From Rutpela maculata (lineage: Eukaryota; Arthropoda; Insecta; Coleoptera; Cerambycidae), in contig OW386290.2 of assembly GCA_936432065.2 (NCBI GenBank), positions 55,694,843 to 55,758,842 of the forward strand: a stretch of 64,000 nt of DNA, written 5' to 3'. Under the pieces are notes generated by a model. It did no database searches. It saw only the letters and a program-made list of their open reading frames with translations, and was not told where the DNA came from. A program made the position numbers and the translations under genes. Positions 58,152 through 64,000 of this stretch are shown piece after piece. The stretch's first letter is position 1, and the number at the start of each line of letters is the position of its first letter.

Positions 58152-58827
58152 GGGCCGTATTTTCGAGCTTGATCGAGGCGATGTCGTGCACGAAAATGTG
58201 AGATTATCGCATGAAAATATACGTTTCGTATTTTCGAGCATTATGAACTCGGATGCGAACCTTCCGCATGCGACTGATTTCGGGCGAGATGCAACGAATG
58301 GGGGTTTGGTATACGACAAAGCGATTTCGTGTACGAATGTGGCAAAGTGATCGTTTTGGTTTGTTTTATTTCATCCGACGTAACCTCAATATATCCAGAT
58401 TAAGTTTTTGCTGCGGTTTGTTTATTATTTAGGGTCTTTAAAGTACACTTATTTGAGGTAAATTTACCACTCTTCAGTTCCGGGTGAGCCTCAAGAAAAT
58501 CCACCATTTCTTTTTTCTGGTCTACACTAATATATCCCACCCGCTTATTCGCTGATTATTCATGCATTATAATATTCAGTCTTGTAATTCAATCAACCCA
58601 AAATTTAGAATTCAATAATAATGACTTACAATATCATAACCTGAAAATATCGCCGCATTCACATATAACAGCTGATTAGTATTAGTGACATTAGTGTTTT
58701 CTAGGGGTTTCGAGGGATGGTGTTCGAAAATACCACCTCAGAACTACAAGCGAAACTTTTTAAACGAGTCGAGTGCCTAGTATTTCGCATGCGATAAATA
58801 TCGATTGAGCTCGAAAATATGGGCTTA
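58152..58827. mobile_element. Terminal-inverted-repeat MITE in the Y array
   Basis: Left GGGCCGTATTTTCGAGCTTG and right end, reverse-complemented, AAGCCCATATTTTCGAGCTC form the terminal repeats. The insertion splits a Y unit whose uninterrupted form occurs elsewhere in the array. The target duplication is not clear (AG at most). It encodes part of a Myb/SANT-like protein on the minus strand. Confidence 0.65.
58400..58553 (-). pseudogene. Myb/SANT-like DNA-binding N-terminal fragment
   Basis: The minus strand reads KRVGYISVDQKKEMVDFLE, AHPELKSGKFTS and continues about 20 residues to a stop. The (S/T)xxQKxxLVxFLExHPxLxxGKF start is characteristic, from memory, of Zeste/Myb-SANT-like DNA-binding proteins, including those encoded by PIF/Harbinger transposons. 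The rest of the helix-turn-helix is missing. It suggests that this MITE derives from a Harbinger-like element. Confidence 0.5.
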
Positions 58828-59004
58828 GACCAATTTCTCGGGGGGGTGTTTTTTTGGGGTTATGGGTGAAAAAAGAAGTAATCTGCCAATTCTGACTACG
58901 GATTCGGTTTCAGCGGGTCCAAATATATAAGGATACACTGGTCTGGTCCGCAGGCCAGACCACTTTTTTTTTGTGTGGCTGTGTAATTCTTGTGAATTTC
59001 AATA

Positions 59005-59465
59005 TTTAAGTACTTTCAATACAATCTTTTGCCTTAGAATGCTAGGAAACCCGTCATGTAATTCAACATTTCGTCAGTATTAGCTAGAAGAGTAGTTGTT
59101 TTGATCGGTTCTCCAAAAATGAGTGTTTTAAAGTGTTTTTCTAAGTAGTATATTAGCGCGACCAGATTAAGGTACTAATGTACAGAAAGTAGATAATTTC
59201 ATATTAAATAAAAAAAAGTGTGAATGACTGAATTTAAATAAATGATTTAAGTATTTTTAATACATCTTTTTGCTTTCAAATGCTAAGAATCCCATCATGT
59301 ACTTCATTACTTCGTCAGTATTAGCTAGAAGAGTAGTTGTTTTGATTGGTTCAGCAATAATGAGTATTTTAAAGTATTTACCTAACTAGTATATTAGCGT
59401 GCCCAAATTAGGGCAACAATATACAGAAAGTAGGTAATTTCATAATAAATAAAAAAGTGCGTAAG
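59005..59465 (+). repeat. 241-bp tandem duplication
   Basis: Two consecutive units share CGTCAGTATTAGCTAGAAG (59072 and 59313), GAGTAGTTGTTTTGAT, TAGTATATTAGCG and ATACAGAAAGTAG. Divergence is about 15%. No coding potential. Confidence 0.75.
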
Positions 59466-61434
<1,969 letters not shown>

Positions 61435-62116
61435 TACTTCCACGTCCAGTGGAAGTATAGTAACGACAAAAAAAAATTTAAAAATTTTTATTGTCCAAAT
61501 AGGCTTAAAATGTCATGAAACGTCGAGATTTTAAGTTTGAGCGGAAAAAAAATTTCTGTCTGTCTGTAACTTTTTTTTGTGCGCACGTTTACTCTGGAAC
61601 CGTTTAAGATATTGACTTGAAATTTGGTACACATATGTACTTTAACGAGATCTAGAACTAGATTATATTTTTATCTTGTTCCGTCGAAGGGTTGGGGGGT
61701 AAATTGGGGTGAATTTGGGGTAAATAGGTCAATCAAGCAGGTAAGAGTCCATAAAATTGGTATTTAATATATACAAGAGAAGCTAAGGTCTCAAAAAAAT
61801 GTTTGGCATTAGCCACCCCCATTACCACCCCCCACCCCATTATTAAACGAGACGAAAAAAAAAAGTGATTTAGTGTATGTACAGGAACCAGAAACCTCAA
61901 AATATTTTTTTACTTCATCCACCCCCCACTATCACCACCCCCACCCCACTACCGATTTGGGGTATCGTTTTATGGGTTTTTGGGGTAGAGGATATCAAAT
62001 ATTATATTATTAAAGTTCTATAAACAATTATTTTCACATGCAAAATTTTTTCGTTGCGAGTGACTTGGATAGAGAATCTGGATGTGGAAGTAGTGATTCC
62101 TTAGGCAGCGGTTTTT
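61435..62116 (+). repeat. Repeat X, copy 6
   Basis: A full-length sense copy from ACTTCCACGTCCAGTGGAAGT to CCTTAGGCAGCGGTTTT. The (TCTG) tract is short here. Confidence 0.87.
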
Positions 62117-62252
62117 TATATTTTCTGCGAAAAGATAAATTTTAGTGATCTAAGTAATAGAAAAAAAATGGACGTTTCCATTAAAAAAATATTTTTAATT
62201 TAAAGAGACTTCCTTTCAATAACGTTTTAAAATTTTATTTTATTATAATGTT

Positions 62253-62974
62253 AAAAAACCGCTACTCAAGGAATCACTACTTCCACATCCAGATTTTCTA
62301 TCCAAGTCTCTCACAACGAAAAAATTTTGTATGTGGAAATAATTGTTTATGGAACTTTAATAATATAATATTTGAAATCCTCTACCTCAAAAACCCATAA
62401 AACGATACCCCACATCGGTAGTGGGGTGGGGGTGGTGATGAGGGGTAGTGGGGGTGGATGAAGTAAAAAATATTTTGAGGTTTTTGGTTCTTGTACACAG
62501 TACACACACTAAATCATAATTTTTTTCTCACTCCCTTTAATAATGAGGTGAGGGTGGTAATAAGGGTGGTTAATGCCAAAATATTTTTTGAGACCTTAGC
62601 TTCTCTTGTATATACTAAATACCAATTTTATTGACCCTTACCTGCTTCATTTACCCCAATTTACCCCCCAACCCTTCGACGGAACAAGATGAAAATATAA
62701 TCTAGTTCCAGATCTCATTAAAATACATACGTGTACCAAATTTCAAGTCAATATCTTAAACGGTTCCAGAGTAAACGTGCGCACAAAAAAAGTTACAGAC
62801 AGACCGACAGACAGACCGACAGACCGACAGACCGACAGACCGACAGACAGACAGAAATTTTTTTCTCTCTCAAAGTTAAAATCTCGACGTTTCATGACAT
62901 TCTAAGCCTATTTGAACAATAAAAATTTTTAAAATTTTTTTTGTCGTTACTATACTTCCACTGGACGTGGAAGT
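62253..62974 (-). repeat. Repeat X, copy 7
   Basis: A full-length antisense copy from AAAAAACCGCTACTCAAGG to CCACTGGACGTGGAAGT, with an expanded CAGACCGA/CAGACAGA tract (62797-62850). With copy 6 it makes a 1.54-kb inverted repeat around a 136-bp spacer. Confidence 0.87.
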
Positions 62975-64000
62975 AATTGTCAATACTAACTTAAAGAAAA
63001 TGCAATGGTATTATTGTCCAAAATTTTCTCTGCACTGCCTTTTTACCTTGTTGGAATTTTACTTATTAAATATTTTTGCATGGCCTTCTTTCTGTTGAAG
63101 GAAAATTGGCTGTAATTCTATTTTTTCTCAGGCGATTTTAAATTCAAAAAAAGGACTGTAAAGAATATTTAATTTTCTATGGTATCATTTCCATTCAATT
63201 ATAATTAAGTTGCAACTTCGAAATAAACCAGAAGTAGCAAAAAAAACGTGTAGCTGATCATAGCATATTAATACTAATACATTTTTGTTTTCTGGTTGAA
63301 ATTAAGGTGGTGGGGATAAAATACGATACTGAGATGACGTTTAACAACTTTGGAAATGTTCTCTGTATGCCTGCATGTTTGAACGGAATAAAAAACGAAA
63401 ACGAAGAAAGCTTTTTTCTGAAACTTTGGCATGTAAAAAACAGATGCTTCCAGAATTTCTCTCCACTTTGTTTTATCTAAATTCGTTAGGTAGATAGGTA
63501 ATGCTTTAAAAATTAAAATATTTATTTCAATAATGAATAAATATTTTAAAAACTGATGCCTTCATTTGGTATTTTTAAGCCTTTGTGAAAAATACATCTG
63601 TTATGGATTGTTTATAACAATTTTTAAGTAAAAATTATTTCACCTTTTTTTTTAATTTTGAATTCTTTGCTATCAAATATTAAACGCAGTATTTCTTAAA
63701 AATCGATTGATTACATTTATCACCCCCAAAAGCGGTGGAAATTCAAAATTTGCTATACACATAAAGTCTTGTAATTTGAAAAATGCATATTTAAGAAAAA
63801 TACAGGATCCCATCGCGAAGTGTAGACAAAAATACATAAAAAAAAAAAAACGGCAACGTTCAAGTTTCTTAAGGATACCTAATACTTATCTGCAAACTTT
63901 GCCAAAAAATGTTGCATGCGATTGAGACGTTCCATGTTTTTTTTTTGTACGATTGTCTATTTTTTTTGTTTTCAATTGTTAATTGAGGCGACCTGGCCGC
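62975..64000. other. AT-rich intergenic DNA
   Basis: No gene or repeat recognised to the window edge. Confidence 0.4.

Larger units (their letters stand above)
57935..58985 (-). repeat. Minisatellite Y, second array split by a MITE
   Basis: Two units (57940-58150) and a third (58828-58985) carry TCCAAATACATAAGGATACAC, CAGGCCAGACCACTTT and GACTTCGGATTCGGTTTCAG. The array ends in CTTTTTTTTTGTGTGGCTGTG, the Y terminus. All units have the orientation of the right half of the 39-kb array. A 0.68-kb element interrupts a unit between GCAGGCCAG and GACCA. Confidence 0.75.

Overview
This window looks like a TE-packed stretch of an arthropod, probably insect, nuclear genome. It is AT-rich, has no bacterial operon layout, and shows tRNA-derived SINE heads, R1/I-type and jockey-type non-LTR retrotransposons, hAT and Tc1/mariner remnants, and splice-site-bounded exons. 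I found no complete host gene. The only protein-length frame that is essentially intact is the reverse transcriptase of a LINE at 17.5-19.1 kb.

Layout. 0-12 kb: decayed coding fragments, two tRNA-headed SINEs, a 1.86-kb palindromic mariner element, a hAT remnant and tandem repeats. 11.9-31 kb: a nested block. Two inverted copies of an unrecognised sequence (D) lie 14.6 kb apart. Between them sit foldback element C (split by a LINE), palindrome T (THAP-like and orphan exons) and foldback A (a SWIM-type transposase remnant), which is split by element B. 31-37 kb: copies of a ~690-bp repeat (X), a jockey RT whose YxDD motif is split by a hAT MITE, and foldback Z. 39-40 kb: a minisatellite (Y) that reverses orientation in its middle. 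42.7-49.2 kb: antisense and rearranged LINE pseudogenes. 51-54 kb: element E, with a two-exon orphan gene. 57-64 kb: RT scraps, Y units split by a Myb-bearing MITE, a (TA)n tract and an inverted pair of X copies.

Main result. Elements A, B, C, E and Z have (near-)TAG...CTA inverted termini. Each can be read as flanked by a 3-bp direct repeat: TAT, TTT, AGA, ATA and TAA respectively. They therefore look like one superfamily of long-inverted-repeat DNA transposons. A carries a C-terminal transposase remnant with a CxC...CCxH (SWIM-like) motif, duplicated in inverted orientation in its two arms. E carries a spliced orphan gene with a CxxC amino terminus. Repeat X, with six long copies plus two fragments, is the second unclassified family.

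All family names rest on motif recognition from memory. No database search was possible.
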